The notes beneath the pieces were generated by a model. The model made no database searches and was not told the origin of the DNA. It saw only the letters and a list, made by a program, of their open reading frames with translations. 39,481 bases of DNA from Chloroflexota bacterium (GTDB lineage Bacteria; Chloroflexota; Dehalococcoidia; UBA2979). Location: the NCBI GenBank assembly GCA_016866055.1, contig VGNK01000004.1:1-39481 (forward strand), in the 5' to 3' direction. Shown in pieces: positions 1 to 8,071 of the stretch. Made by a program: the position numbers and the translations under genes. Position 1 is the first letter of the stretch. Each line of letters starts with the position of its first letter.

Positions 1-865
1 CGAGCGCGCCGCCGTCCGGCGACCAGACCGGGCCGTACTGCTCGGTGGCGCGCGCCGCGGGCGCGGGAAGCGAGCGCTCGCGCGCCCCGTCGACGGCGAC
101 GACGCGCGCGCGGTGCACGATGCGCTCCGCCACCGGCTCCGGTGCGAGGAACGAGAGGCTGCGACCGTCGGGTGAGAGCCGCCAGTCGCGCGCGATGTGG
201 TCGGAGGCGTGGAAGAGCAGCGCCGGCTCGCCCTGCGCGCGCGTGCGGAAGACGTCGGTCCCCGTCATGGCGAGCCGCGTGAACAGCAGCTGGCCGTCCG
301 CGCCGAAGGCGATCGGGAAGACTCCGAGCGCGCCGGACTCCACGTGCGCGACCGTGCGCAGCGAGGAGACGAGATCGACGACGACGAGCTCCTGCGCCTC
401 GGGGCCGCTGCGCCGGTAGGCGAGCGCCCGGCCGTCGCGCCGCAGCACCGGAGCGACGAGCAGGTCGGCGTCGCGCGCGATCCGGGTGCGCTGGCCCGCG
501 ATGAGGTCGAACGTCCACACCTCCGCCGGCGCGTCGCGGCGCGCGGGCGCGCCGGTCGGGAGCACGGTGTAGGCGAACAGCGGACCGGCAAGCTCGAGGG
601 CGGGGTTGATCCCCCAGCCCTTGGCGTGCGGGACGGTGTCGATGAGCGTGCGCTGTGCGGGGTCGTTCGCCGGGCTCGTGTAGATGTGGTCGGCGGTCGT
701 ACCGAACTCCGCGAACGCGAGCAGCGGGAGGTCGGGCGGTGCGGGCGCGTCGCTGATGGCCGGGCCGGAGCCCCGCAGGACGAGCCCGCCGGCGGCGAGC
801 GCGGCGACGAGCGCGACGGCGGCGCCGGTGGCGAGGAGGCGGGAGGGGCGGCGGGGTCGCGGCAT
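1..865 (-). CDS. Partial WD40-like/PD40 beta-propeller protein, exported or membrane-anchored
   Basis: The frame stays open from an ATG at 865 to the window edge (about 288 codons), so the C-terminus is missing. The N-terminus is basic (MPRPRRPSR) and is followed by a hydrophobic Ala/Val/Leu stretch at about residues 10-30, consistent with a signal peptide or signal anchor. The rest has repeats of the type D-G-R/Q-x-L-x-F, such as RRDGRALAYRR, FGADGQLLFTR, SPDGRSLSFL and WSPDGGAL, typical of the TolB-like PD40 propeller family. These proteins act outside the cytoplasm; the ligand cannot be told from sequence. An in-frame GTG at 904 is an alternative start. A good promoter lies upstream (1000-1029). 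Homology beyond the propeller fold is not recognised. Confidence 0.75.
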   Translation of the reverse strand, partial: MPRPRRPSRLLATGAAVALVAALAAGGLVLRGSGPAISDAPAPPDLPLLAFAEFGTTADHIYTSPANDPAQRTLIDTVPHAKGWGINPALELAGPLFAYTVLPTGAPARRDAPAEVWTFDLIAGQRTRIARDADLLVAPVLRRDGRALAYRRSGPEAQELVVVDLVSSLRTVAHVESGALGVFPIAFGADGQLLFTRLAMTGTDVFRTRAQGEPALLFHASDHIARDWRLSPDGRSLSFLAPEPVAERIVHRARVVAVDGARERSLPAPAARATEQYGPVWSPDGGAL

Positions 866-999
866 GCGCTCTCGCGAGGTGGCGTCGCGCTCGACGCCGG
901 GCACCCCGCCAGGTCCGGCATCGACCTCCGACGGTGCCCGTCATCCTTTCCTGTCGTGGCCCGGGGGCACGCGCGGCGCGCGCCCGCACGAGCGGATTC

Positions 1000-1029
1000 A
1001 CGATAGGGAGGCGCGCAAACGAGTGTCAA
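1000..1029 (-). promoter_or_regulatory. Sigma70-like promoter for the beta-propeller gene
   Basis: Read on the minus strand, a perfect -35 box TTGACA (1029-1024) is followed after 18 bases by TATCGT (1005-1000), a 4/6 match to the -10 consensus. Transcription would start near 993, leaving a leader of about 90-130 bases before the GTG at 904 or the ATG at 865. Confidence 0.5.
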
Positions 1030-1089
1030 CGAAACCCGCCCGGCTCGCGCCGGCGTGGCCCCAGGCGAGCGCCTTGCTATCGTGAGATC

Positions 1090-1833
1090 GTGATCTTCCG
1101 CTACCTCTCGGTCATGACCGAGGCCCCGAACGTCTTCCTGATCCTGATCGGGGCCTTCGTCGTCGCGATGCTCACGGGGCTCGCGTTCCACGAGTTCTCG
1201 CACGCGCTCGTCGCCGACAACCTGGGAGACCGCACCCCGCGGCGCGCCGGCCGGCTCACGCTCAACCCCGTGGCGCACCTCGACCCGATCGGGTCGACGC
1301 TCATCTTCTTCATCGGCTTCGGCTGGGCGAAGCCGGTTCCGGTGAACCCGTTCAACACGCACAACCCCAAGCGCAGCATGGCGATGATCGCGTTCGCGGG
1401 CCCGGCCTCGAACCTCGTGATGGCGGGGATCGCGGCCGTGCCGATCAAGCTCGGGCTCGTGCCGTTCCTGCACCCGTTCGTGAGCCCGCAGTTCGTGCGC
1501 CTCCTCGCCGAGCAGTGGTCTCGCTCGCCGGCGGACCTCGCCGGGCTCTTCCTCGGCACGATCGTGCTGCTGAACGTGCTGCTCGCGGTCTTCAACCTGC
1601 TGCCGCTCGCCCCGCTCGACGGCTTCCGCGCCGCGGTGGGGATCCTCCCGGACGAGCTCTCGCGCCCGCTTGCTCGCCTCGAGCCGTGGGGGCCGGGGCT
1701 ACTGATGCTCCTGATCTTCGCGCCGTTCCTCACGGGCGGTCAGATCAACCCGCTCTTCCAGGTGATGGGGCCGCTCATCGGCTTCTTCCTCGACCTCTTC
1801 GTTGGCGGTGGTGGCGCGATCCGCGTGGGCTAG
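1090..1833 (+). CDS. Site-2 protease-like M50 family membrane metalloprotease
   Basis: This is an integral membrane zinc protease of the compact M50 group seen in many bacteria without PDZ domains. The HExxH zinc motif appears as FHEFSHALVA at about residue 33, inside the first membrane segment. The third metal ligand motif is LPLAPLDGF at about residue 175. GFGWAKPVPVNP is a conserved loop of this subgroup. Hydrophobic segments at about 12-35, 70-80, 100-120, 155-175 and 200-240 give 5-6 membrane passes. The GTG at 1090 gives 247 residues and fits the family N-terminus; an ATG at 1114 is possible. A TATCGT at 1078-1083 resembles a -10 box and would place the transcript start near the GTG. 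The substrate is unknown. The next gene overlaps its 3' end. Confidence 0.85.
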   Translation: MIFRYLSVMTEAPNVFLILIGAFVVAMLTGLAFHEFSHALVADNLGDRTPRRAGRLTLNPVAHLDPIGSTLIFFIGFGWAKPVPVNPFNTHNPKRSMAMIAFAGPASNLVMAGIAAVPIKLGLVPFLHPFVSPQFVRLLAEQWSRSPADLAGLFLGTIVLLNVLLAVFNLLPLAPLDGFRAAVGILPDELSRPLARLEPWGPGLLMLLIFAPFLTGGQINPLFQVMGPLIGFFLDLFVGGGGAIRVG

Positions 1834-2341
1834 GGCGCGCTACCGCGCCCGCCAGCTCGCGTGGGGGTGGCGCGAGCGGCTGGCACCGGAGCAGATCGAG
1901 CAGATCCGCGCGCTGCTCACCCCCGCGGAGCTGCGGCTCTTCGTCGCGATGGACGACCGCGACCAGCTCCACTCGCACCGGCTGCTGCGCGGGCTGCTCG
2001 CCTCCGCGCCTGCGCCCGGTGGCGCCGAGCCCTCGCGCGCCCTCCTCGCGGCTGCGCTCCTGCACGACGTCGGCAAGGGGAAGCTCGCGACCCGGCACCG
2101 CGTTGCCTACGTGCTCCTGAACGCAGCGGCGCCCCGCCTCACGCGGCGGCTCGAGCGGCCCGACGGCGCCGCCTGGCGCGGCGCGCTCTGGCGGCTGCGC
2201 CACCACGCGCGCCTGGGCGCGGAGCGGCTCGCCGCGAGCGGCAGCGCTCCCCGCGTCATCGCCCTCGTCGCTGGTCACACGTCGCCCCCGGGCGATGACG
2301 GCGAGCTGGCGTGGATGATCGCCGTCGACGCCGACTCCTGA
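1802..2341 (+). CDS. HD-domain protein (putative metal-dependent phosphohydrolase)
   Basis: The protein has about 179 residues with the HD signature LLHDVGKGKLA near residue 88, followed by RLRHHARLGAERL and ALVAGHTSPPGDD, which give the further His and Asp positions expected in HD hydrolases. No second domain is visible. The possible start codons are TTG at 1802 and GTGs at 1808 and 1811, so the gene overlaps the end of the M50 protease gene by roughly 23-32 bases and the two are probably translated together. HD enzymes act on nucleotides or other phosphoesters in the cytoplasm; this one's substrate cannot be inferred. The stop is 70 bases upstream of tyrA. Confidence 0.8.
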   Translation: MAVVARSAWARARYRARQLAWGWRERLAPEQIEQIRALLTPAELRLFVAMDDRDQLHSHRLLRGLLASAPAPGGAEPSRALLAAALLHDVGKGKLATRHRVAYVLLNAAAPRLTRRLERPDGAAWRGALWRLRHHARLGAERLAASGSAPRVIALVAGHTSPPGDDGELAWMIAVDADS

Positions 2342-2411
2342 ACGCGCGGGCTCGCGGATGCTACGATGCTCCGCGTCTCTACCGACCCCACGGGCCCACT
2401 TCGGAGTGACC

Positions 2412-3440
2412 ATGACCCAGGTCGCGATCCTTGGCACCGGCCTGATCGGCTCCTCGATCGCGCTGCGCCTGAAGGCGAAGTCCGCGATCCCAGACCTCGA
2501 GATCGTCGGCTTCGACCGCTACCGCTCCGCGCTCCAGGCCGCGCGGAAGATCGGCGCGATCGACCGCGCGTTCGACGAGCCCGAGCGCGCCGTCGAGGAC
2601 GCGGCGCTCGTCATCCTCAGCGCCCCGGTGCTCTCGAACCACTGGCTGATGGACCGGATCGCGCCGGTGCTGCAGCCCCACACCGTCGTCACCGACACGG
2701 GCTCGACGAAGGCCGCGACGATGCGCCACGCGGCGGAGGTCCTCCCCTCGCAAGTCGCGTTCGTCGGGGGCCACCCGATGGCCGGCAAGACCGAGACGGG
2801 CGCCGCGGCGGCCGACCCCGCGCTCTTCGAGGGCGCGCGCTGGGTGATCGTCCCGCCCCGCGACGCCCCCGAGCGAGCGATCGACGCGATCGCGCACATC
2901 GCGGAGAGCGCCGGCGCCGAGCCGATGTTCATGGACGCCGAGGAGCACGACGCCTACGTCGCGGCGATCTCGCACCTGCCGATGATCGCGGCGAGCGCGC
3001 TCTTCCGCCTCGCGCGCGCGTCGGAGGCGTGGCCCGAGCTCTCGCTGCTCGCGGCGGGCGGCTTCAAGGACTCCACGCGGCTCGCCGGCTCCGATCCCTC
3101 GATGGCCTACGACCTGATCGTCACGAACCGGGACCAGATCGCGCACTGGATCGACCGCCTGCGCGGCGGGCTCGAGGAGATGCGCGAGCGCGTGCTGAAC
3201 GTCTCCGGCGAAGAGGACCTCTTCAAGCTCCTCGCGCAGATGGAGTTCGAGTACGCGGCGTACCGCAACGGTAAGGTCGGCCGCGAGGTGGAGTCGACGC
3301 TCTCCGACCTCCCGAGCTTCGACATCGGCAGCTTCATCATGGGCGAGGCGATCCGCGAGAAGATGCGCGAGATCACCCGCGACCAGGATGAGCGGGTGAA
3401 GGAGCGAGACGCGCGCCGCCGCGAGCGGCGCGACGTCTAG
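2412..3440 (+). CDS. tyrA: Prephenate dehydrogenase (tyrosine biosynthesis)
   Basis: The enzyme oxidises prephenate to 4-hydroxyphenylpyruvate with NAD(P)+ in the tyrosine branch. The N-terminal Rossmann motif is GTGLIGSSIALRL (from about residue 8). The prephenate-binding signatures are GGHPMAGKTETG near 120 and SHLPMIAASALF near 190, followed by DSTRLAGSDPSMA. The C-terminus is helical and charged with no visible ACT domain, so feedback through ACT is not expected. ATG 2412 has a GGAG ribosome site 6 bases upstream and gives 342 residues; the frame upstream of it is not conserved-looking. aroA follows after 30 bases. The family assignment is firm; NAD versus NADP preference is not decided here. 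Confidence 0.93.
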   Translation: MTQVAILGTGLIGSSIALRLKAKSAIPDLEIVGFDRYRSALQAARKIGAIDRAFDEPERAVEDAALVILSAPVLSNHWLMDRIAPVLQPHTVVTDTGSTKAATMRHAAEVLPSQVAFVGGHPMAGKTETGAAAADPALFEGARWVIVPPRDAPERAIDAIAHIAESAGAEPMFMDAEEHDAYVAAISHLPMIAASALFRLARASEAWPELSLLAAGGFKDSTRLAGSDPSMAYDLIVTNRDQIAHWIDRLRGGLEEMRERVLNVSGEEDLFKLLAQMEFEYAAYRNGKVGREVESTLSDLPSFDIGSFIMGEAIREKMREITRDQDERVKERDARRRERRDV

Positions 3441-3470
3441 CGGGGCGGCCGGGGAGCCGGGGGAGGGGCG

Positions 3471-4796
3471 GTGGCGGCGATGGCGCTCGAGACGGCGGCG
3501 GACGCGCGCACGGTCCGGCCGGCGCGCCGGCTGCGGGGGGAGCTCCGGGTCCCCGGCGACAAGTCGGTCACGCACCGGGCGCTGCTCTTCAACGCGCTGG
3601 CGCGCGGGAGCGCACGCATCGAGGGCTTCCTCGACAGCGAGGACACGCGCGCGACGATGGCGTGCCTGCGGGCGATGGGCGCTCGCATCGACGAGCCCGG
3701 CGGCGGCGTCGTGGTCGTGCACGGCGCCGGGCGCCCGGGACTGCACGAGCCCGACGACGTGCTCGACTGCGCGAACTCCGGGACGACGATGCGGCTGCTC
3801 TCCGGCGTCGTCGCCGGGCTGCCGATGCTCGCGGTGCTCACGGGCGACGCCTCGCTCCGCCGGCGGCCGATGGCGAGGATCATTGGGCCGCTGAGCGCGC
3901 TCGGCGCCGCCGTCACCGGACGCGCGAACGGGACGCTGCCGCCGATCGTGATCCGCGGGGGTTCGCTGTGCGGCGGGCGCACGCTCGAGCCGCCGGTGGC
4001 CTCCGCGCAGGTGAAGTCCGCGATCCTGCTCGCCGCGCTCGCGGCGGACGGCCCGACGCGGGTCGTCGAGCGCGCCCCGACACGCGACCACACGGAGCGC
4101 ATGCTCGGCGCGATGGGCGCGGGCATCGTGGTCGACGGTCGCGCGGTGACGCTCACGCCCCCGGCCCGCGACCTCGCGCCGGTCGACGTGCGCGTGCCCG
4201 GCGACATCAGCACGGCCGCCGCCTGGATCGTCGCCGCCGCGCTCCACCCGGACGCGGAGGTGATGCTGCACAACGTCGGGGTGAACCCGAGCCGCACGGG
4301 CCTGCTCGACATCCTCGAGGCGATGGGCGCGCGCGTGGAGCGGGTCGAGGAGCGCATGGTGGGGGGCGAGCCCGTCGCCGACCTGCTCGTGCGCTCGTCT
4401 TCGCTGCGCGCTACGGAGGTGTCGGGCGACCTGGTCCCGCGCGCGATCGACGAGCTGCCGCTGGTGGCGCTCGCCGGCGCGTGCGCGGACGGGACGACGG
4501 TGATCCGCGAGGCCGAGGAGCTCCGGGTGAAGGAGTCCGATCGCGTCGCGGCGACCGCTGCAGTGCTGCGCGCGTTCGGGATCGCCGTCGAGGAGCGTCC
4601 GGACGGGATGGTCGTGCACGGCGGCGCGCGGCTGCACGGGGGGCGCGCGGCCTCCGCCGGGGACCACCGGCTGGCGATGCTCGGCGCCGTCGCAGGGCTG
4701 GTTTCGGGCGAAGAGAGCGTGATCGAGGGCGCTGGCGCCGTCTCTGTGTCGTATCCTGACTTTTGGACGGACCTCAGCCGCCTGAGCCTCTCGTAA
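3471..4796 (+). CDS. aroA: 3-phosphoshikimate 1-carboxyvinyltransferase (EPSP synthase)
   Basis: The enzyme joins shikimate-3-phosphate and phosphoenolpyruvate to EPSP in the common aromatic pathway. Visible signatures are PGDKSVTHRALLF near residue 28, NSGTTMRLLSG near 100 (the PEP-binding loop), GDASLRRRPM, and the C-terminal ELRVKESDRVAA and GDHRLAML. The length of 441 residues is usual. Both GTG 3471 and the in-frame ATG 3480 are possible starts; a GGGAGGGG ribosome site ends at 3468, giving better spacing to the ATG. It probably shares a transcript with tyrA upstream and remA-gmk downstream. Confidence 0.95.
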   Translation: MAAMALETAADARTVRPARRLRGELRVPGDKSVTHRALLFNALARGSARIEGFLDSEDTRATMACLRAMGARIDEPGGGVVVVHGAGRPGLHEPDDVLDCANSGTTMRLLSGVVAGLPMLAVLTGDASLRRRPMARIIGPLSALGAAVTGRANGTLPPIVIRGGSLCGGRTLEPPVASAQVKSAILLAALAADGPTRVVERAPTRDHTERMLGAMGAGIVVDGRAVTLTPPARDLAPVDVRVPGDISTAAAWIVAAALHPDAEVMLHNVGVNPSRTGLLDILEAMGARVERVEERMVGGEPVADLLVRSSSLRATEVSGDLVPRAIDELPLVALAGACADGTTVIREAEELRVKESDRVAATAAVLRAFGIAVEERPDGMVVHGGARLHGGRAASAGDHRLAMLGAVAGLVSGEESVIEGAGAVSVSYPDFWTDLSRLSLS

Positions 4797-4844
4797 GCGG
4801 GACTCGAGAGGGCCCGGGCGGACGACCGGCCGTCGGAGGGCGCC

Positions 4845-5105
4845 GTGCATACGGAACTGATCCACGTCGGGTTCGACAACCACGTCGCGCTCAACCGCGT
4901 CGTCGCCGTCGCGTCGCCTGGCTCGGCCCCGGTGAAGCGAATGGTGCAGCGCGGCAAGGAGACGCAGCGCGTGATCGACCTGACGAGCGGGCGCCGGACG
5001 AAGGCGGTCGTCGTGCTCGACAACGACTGGGTGGCGCTGATCGCGATCACGCCCGAGACGTTCGCGAGCCGCGCCGCGTCGATGCGCAACGAGGCCGTCG
5101 CGTAG
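4845..5105 (+). CDS. remA: RemA-family (DUF370) small DNA-binding regulator
   Basis: This 86-residue protein matches the RemA/DUF370 family along its length: ELIHVGFDNHVALNRVVAV at the N-terminus, SPGSAPVKRMV in the middle, and SGRRTKAVVVLDNDWVAL followed by ITPETFASR at the C-terminus. In Bacillus, RemA is a DNA-binding activator of biofilm matrix and osmoprotection genes; the role in this organism is not known. GTG 4845 has a GGAGGG ribosome site 4 bases upstream. It sits directly ahead of gmk (2-base gap), the same remA-gmk order as in Firmicutes, but rpoZ does not follow. Confidence 0.9.
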   Translation: MHTELIHVGFDNHVALNRVVAVASPGSAPVKRMVQRGKETQRVIDLTSGRRTKAVVVLDNDWVALIAITPETFASRAASMRNEAVA

Positions 5106-5107
5106 CG

Positions 5108-5722
5108 GTGACCCCCACGGGGGGCGCGCGGGCCGCGCCGCTCGTCGTCGTGCTCTCCGGCCCGTCCGGGGCGGGCAAGGACGCGCTGCTGGCCCGCATG
5201 CGCGAACGCGGCCTCCCGATCGCGGTCCCGGCGACGATGACCACGCGCGCTCCGCGCGCGGGCGAGCGCGACGGCGAGCACCACGTCTTCGTCTCGCGCG
5301 ACGAGTTCCTCGCCCACCTCGAGCGCGGTGAGCTGCTCGAGCACGCGGAGGTCTACGGCCAGCTCTACGGCGTCCCGCGCTCGCAGGTCCGCGCCGCGCT
5401 CGCGAGCGGCCGCCACGTCGTGATCCGCGTCGACGTGCAGGGCGCCGCCTCGCTGCGCCGGCTGCTCCCGGGCGCGCTCTTCCTCTTCCTCGTCCCGAAC
5501 GACGCCGCGCACCTCGAGGCGCACCTGCGCGCACGCGGCACCGAGGACGAGGCCGCGCTCCGCCGCCGGCTCGCGCAGGCGGAGTCCGAGCTCGCGGAGG
5601 CGCGGCACTTCGACCACACGGTGACGAACCCCGAGGGGCGCCTCGACGACGCCGTCGACGCCGCGTGGTCGATCATCGAGCGCGAGGCCGCGCGCCCCGA
5701 CCGCCGCCCGCTCGAGCTCTAG
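5108..5722 (+). CDS. gmk: Guanylate kinase
   Basis: The enzyme phosphorylates GMP to GDP with ATP. The P-loop is SGPSGAGKDALL near residue 18. The GMP-binding region TTRAPRAGERDGEHHVF and the following VSRDEF match the family, as do EHAEVYGQLYGVP and RVDVQGAASLR. The normal ...GKGTV of the P-loop reads GAGKDALL here, with the essential Lys kept. The length of 204 residues is normal. GTG 5108 begins 2 bases after the remA stop, so coupled translation is likely. It is the last gene of the tyrA-aroA-remA-gmk run; the next gene converges on it after 20 bases. Confidence 0.93.
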   Translation: MTPTGGARAAPLVVVLSGPSGAGKDALLARMRERGLPIAVPATMTTRAPRAGERDGEHHVFVSRDEFLAHLERGELLEHAEVYGQLYGVPRSQVRAALASGRHVVIRVDVQGAASLRRLLPGALFLFLVPNDAAHLEAHLRARGTEDEAALRRRLAQAESELAEARHFDHTVTNPEGRLDDAVDAAWSIIEREAARPDRRPLEL

Positions 5723-5741
5723 CCGCGGCGCGCCGCGCCCG

Positions 5742-6395
5742 CTACGCGAGCGCCCGCGCGAAGAACTCGCCGACCGCCGTCGCGAGCTCCGGGATTCCCT
5801 GCATCCAGAAGTGATCCACCCCCGGCACGACGACGAGCTCCGCGCGCTCGCCGAGCTCGGCCGCGAGCGCGCGCTGCGGCTCCACCTGCACGAAGCGATC
5901 CTCGTCCCCCGTCACGAGCAGCACCGGTCCCGGGTAGCCCCCGAGCACCTCCGCCGCCGAGCGGCCCCCGCTGCGCTCGCCGAGCCCCGAGGGGAACGAG
6001 ACGAGCGCGAGCCCGCGCGGCGCCGCCTCCGCGGCGAGCGACGCCATCGCTGCGCCGAACGAGTAGCCGGCGAGCCCCACCCGCGCGGCGTCGACCTTGG
6101 GCTGCCGCCCGAACCATGCCACCGCGGCGCGCACGTCCTCCTGCTCGCCGCGGCCCCCGTCGAACGACCCGCCGCTCCGGCCGGCGCCGCGGAAGTTGAA
6201 GCGCAGGCTCGCGATGCCGCGCTTGGCGAGCGCGCGCACGACGATGTCGACGACGTGGTTGTCCATGTCGCCGCCCATCTGCGGGTGCGGATGGCACACG
6301 ACCACGCCCGCGGCCGTCGCTCCCGCGCCGGGCAGCACAAGCTCCCCCTCCAGCACGATCTCCCCGCAGGGGATCTGGACGGCGCGCACGAGCAT
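5742..6395 (-). CDS. Alpha/beta hydrolase (dienelactone-hydrolase/BAAT-like)
   Basis: This is a single-domain alpha/beta hydrolase of about 217 residues. The oxyanion-hole region is CHPHPQMGGDMDNHVV. The nucleophile elbow is GLAGYSFGAAMA, with the Ser near residue 117. The acid is probably the Asp of VTGDEDRF, and the general base is the His of GVDHFWMQG. The family includes esterases and carboxylester or lactone hydrolases acting in the cytoplasm. The ATG at 6395 has GAGGAG 8 bases upstream; an in-frame ATG at 6431 gives a longer form. It lies 60 bases downstream of the CoA-transferase beta gene on the same strand and may be co-transcribed. The substrate is unknown. Confidence 0.82.
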   Translation of the reverse strand: MLVRAVQIPCGEIVLEGELVLPGAGATAAGVVVCHPHPQMGGDMDNHVVDIVVRALAKRGIASLRFNFRGAGRSGGSFDGGRGEQEDVRAAVAWFGRQPKVDAARVGLAGYSFGAAMASLAAEAAPRGLALVSFPSGLGERSGGRSAAEVLGGYPGPVLLVTGDEDRFVQVEPQRALAAELGERAELVVVPGVDHFWMQGIPELATAVGEFFARALA

Positions 6396-6455
6396 GGGCG
6401 GCTCCTCGGGCAGACGTGGGCCGGCGAGCATCCCGCCGGAAGGGGCGGCGGTCCG

Positions 6456-7139
6456 CTAGAACCGCACCTCGCGCAGGTTCGGGCTCACCTCGAGCCGCGC
6501 GCCCGTCGCCGCCTGGATCTCCGCCGCCGAGTACCCGGGCGCGTGCTCCTCGAGCACGAACCGCCCGTCGCGGACCGCGATCACGGCCAGGTCGGTCACC
6601 ACGAGCGACACCACGCCGGAGGCGGTGACCGGGAGCGTACAACGCTCGAGCAGCCGCGGCGCGCCGTCGCGGGTCGTGTGCTCCATCGCCAGCCACACGC
6701 GCTGCGAGCACGCGGCGAGGTCCATGGCGCCGCCGATCCCCCCGAGCCGGTCCCAGGCCTCAGAGGTCGTGCGCCAGTTCGCGAACGAGCCCTCGCAGTC
6801 GACCTCGTACGCGCCGAGCACCGTGAGGTCGTTCATCCCCCTCCGGATCAGCGCGAAGGAGTCGGCGTGGTGCACGATGGAGGCGCCGGGATTGCGCGCG
6901 ACGGCCTGCACCCCGCCGTTCACGACGTCCGGGTCATCCTCGCCCTCCGCGGCCAGCCCGGCGTCACCGGTCACCCCGTTCTCGGACGTGAAGACGATCT
7001 CCTGGTCGGCGTGCACGTAGCTCGAGACGAGCGTCGGGATCCCGATCCCGAGGTTGACGAGCCATCCGCGCTGCAGGCGCGTCGCGATCGCCGCGGCGAT
7101 CAGGTCGCGCGTCAGGCGCCGCGTCTGTTGCGTCGCCAT
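6456..7139 (-). CDS. CoA transferase beta subunit (3-oxoacid/SCOT-type)
   Basis: The protein has 227 residues with the SCOT/AtoA-type fold. LVNLGIGIPTLV is the glycine-rich N-terminal loop, and FTSENGVTGDAG carries the catalytic Glu that forms the covalent CoA thioester. DLTVLGAYEVDCEGSFANW and GIGGAMDLAACSQRVW are further family signatures. It normally pairs with an alpha subunit to move CoA between succinyl-CoA, acetyl-CoA or similar donors and a 3-oxoacid. ATG 7139 has a strong GGGGAGGTGAG ribosome site. The upstream alpha subunit gene overlaps it by 28 bases but is broken, so the heteromer is probably not functional unless the break is a sequencing error. Confidence 0.88.
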   Translation of the reverse strand: MATQQTRRLTRDLIAAAIATRLQRGWLVNLGIGIPTLVSSYVHADQEIVFTSENGVTGDAGLAAEGEDDPDVVNGGVQAVARNPGASIVHHADSFALIRRGMNDLTVLGAYEVDCEGSFANWRTTSEAWDRLGGIGGAMDLAACSQRVWLAMEHTTRDGAPRLLERCTLPVTASGVVSLVVTDLAVIAVRDGRFVLEEHAPGYSAAEIQAATGARLEVSPNLREVRF

Positions 7140-7818
7140 CTCACCTCCCCTGGTGCGGCACCGGTGCCGGAGTCGGCCGCGGGCGCAGCGGGGTGCGAAC
7201 GCCGTCCGCGGATCTGGACGAGCCGCTCGACGTAGACGCCGGGCGTGTGGATCTCGTCCGGCGAGAGCGTGCCCGCGGGGGTGAGCGGCTCCTCGACCTC
7301 GACGATCACGTGCCGCGCCCCCATCGCGAAGACCGGGTTGAAGTTGCGCGCGGCCAAGCGGAAGACGAGGTTGCCGGCGGTGTCGGCCTTCCAGGCGTGG
7401 ATCAACGCATAATCGCCGAAGAGGGCGCGCTCGAGCACGCACCGGCGCCCGTCGAAGTCGCGAACCTCCTTGCCCTCCGCGATCAGCGTGCCGACGCCGG
7501 TCGGCGTGTAGAAGGCCGGGATCCCGGCGCGGCCGACGCGCGCGATGGATGCGTGGGTGCGGTGAACGGGGCGATCACCTGGCGCACCCGGCCGGCGTCG
7601 ATCAAGTCGCTGAGCGACTTGCGGCCGTCGGTGGGCGTGTCGGCGCCCCCGGCGACGCTGTTCGAGACCGTCGTCAGCCCCGTCGCCCCCTGGGAGTAGA
7701 GCACCGTGAGCAGATTCATCGGGCTGCCGGGTCCGAAGCCCGGGATCAGCAGCGTGATCCCGTCGGGGATGTCGGCGACGGCCTCGGCCATGGTCACGCA
7801 GATCGTGGGTCTGGCCAC
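7112..7818 (-). pseudogene. CoA transferase alpha subunit, with internal deletion and frameshift
   Basis: The N-terminal part reads from a GTG at 7818 (GGAAG ribosome site 5 bases upstream) through MAEAVADIPDGITLLIPGFG and DLIDAGRVRQVIAPF. Near 7545-7560 the frame changes to the one reading RAGIPAFYTPTGVGTLIAEG, LERALFGDYALIHAWKAD and ARNFNPVFAMGARH up to the stop at 7112. Compared with E. coli AtoD, about 20 residues around the conserved PQGTL..R segment are missing at the junction, so this is a deletion plus frameshift rather than a single-base error. The remaining sequence is well conserved, suggesting recent damage. Overlap with the beta gene is retained. Confidence 0.8.
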
Positions 7819-7873
7819 TCGCGCTTCCGGGTACTGCGTTGCGAGAGGGTGGGTTCCGCGGGCGCGGGGCCGC

Positions 7874-7916
7874 ACTGTACGGTTCGGCGCCGCGCCGTGA
7901 GAACCACGAACGTGGT
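7874..7916 (-). promoter_or_regulatory. Possible promoter and palindromic operator for the CoA-transferase genes
   Basis: On the minus strand TTCTCA (7903-7898, 4/6 to -35) is followed after 18 bases by TACAGT (7879-7874, 4/6 to -10). Just upstream lies a perfect 6+6 inverted repeat, ACCACG-AA-CGTGGT (7903-7916), overlapping the edge of the -35 box as an operator would. Neither box is strong, so this is a proposal. Confidence 0.35.
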
Positions 7917-7980
7917 CCGCTGGAGACGCGACCGGGCGCGCCCTCCCCCGGTGCCCGCCCGGCGACGGCGGCGCGGCGCG

Positions 7981-8009
7981 TTGACACCCGATGGGGTCGC
8001 TCGTACCGT
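7981..8009 (+). promoter_or_regulatory. Promoter of the tryptophan operon
   Basis: A perfect TTGACA (7981-7986) is separated by exactly 17 bases from TACCGT (8004-8009), which keeps the T-A....T of the -10 box. Initiation near 8016 places the T-box Stem I about 55 bases downstream. It is the only good promoter match seen between the CoA-transferase genes and trpE. Confidence 0.6.
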
Positions 8010-8071
8010 CGTCCACGAGTCGGATCGACACAGCGACAGACGTCGAACGGGACGAGTAGGCCGCAACCGCG

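Noticed and set aside
2379-5534. 1051-codon open frame on the minus strand over tyrA-aroA-remA-gmk
   Set aside because: It is antisense to four well-identified genes and has a low-complexity Arg/Ala composition.
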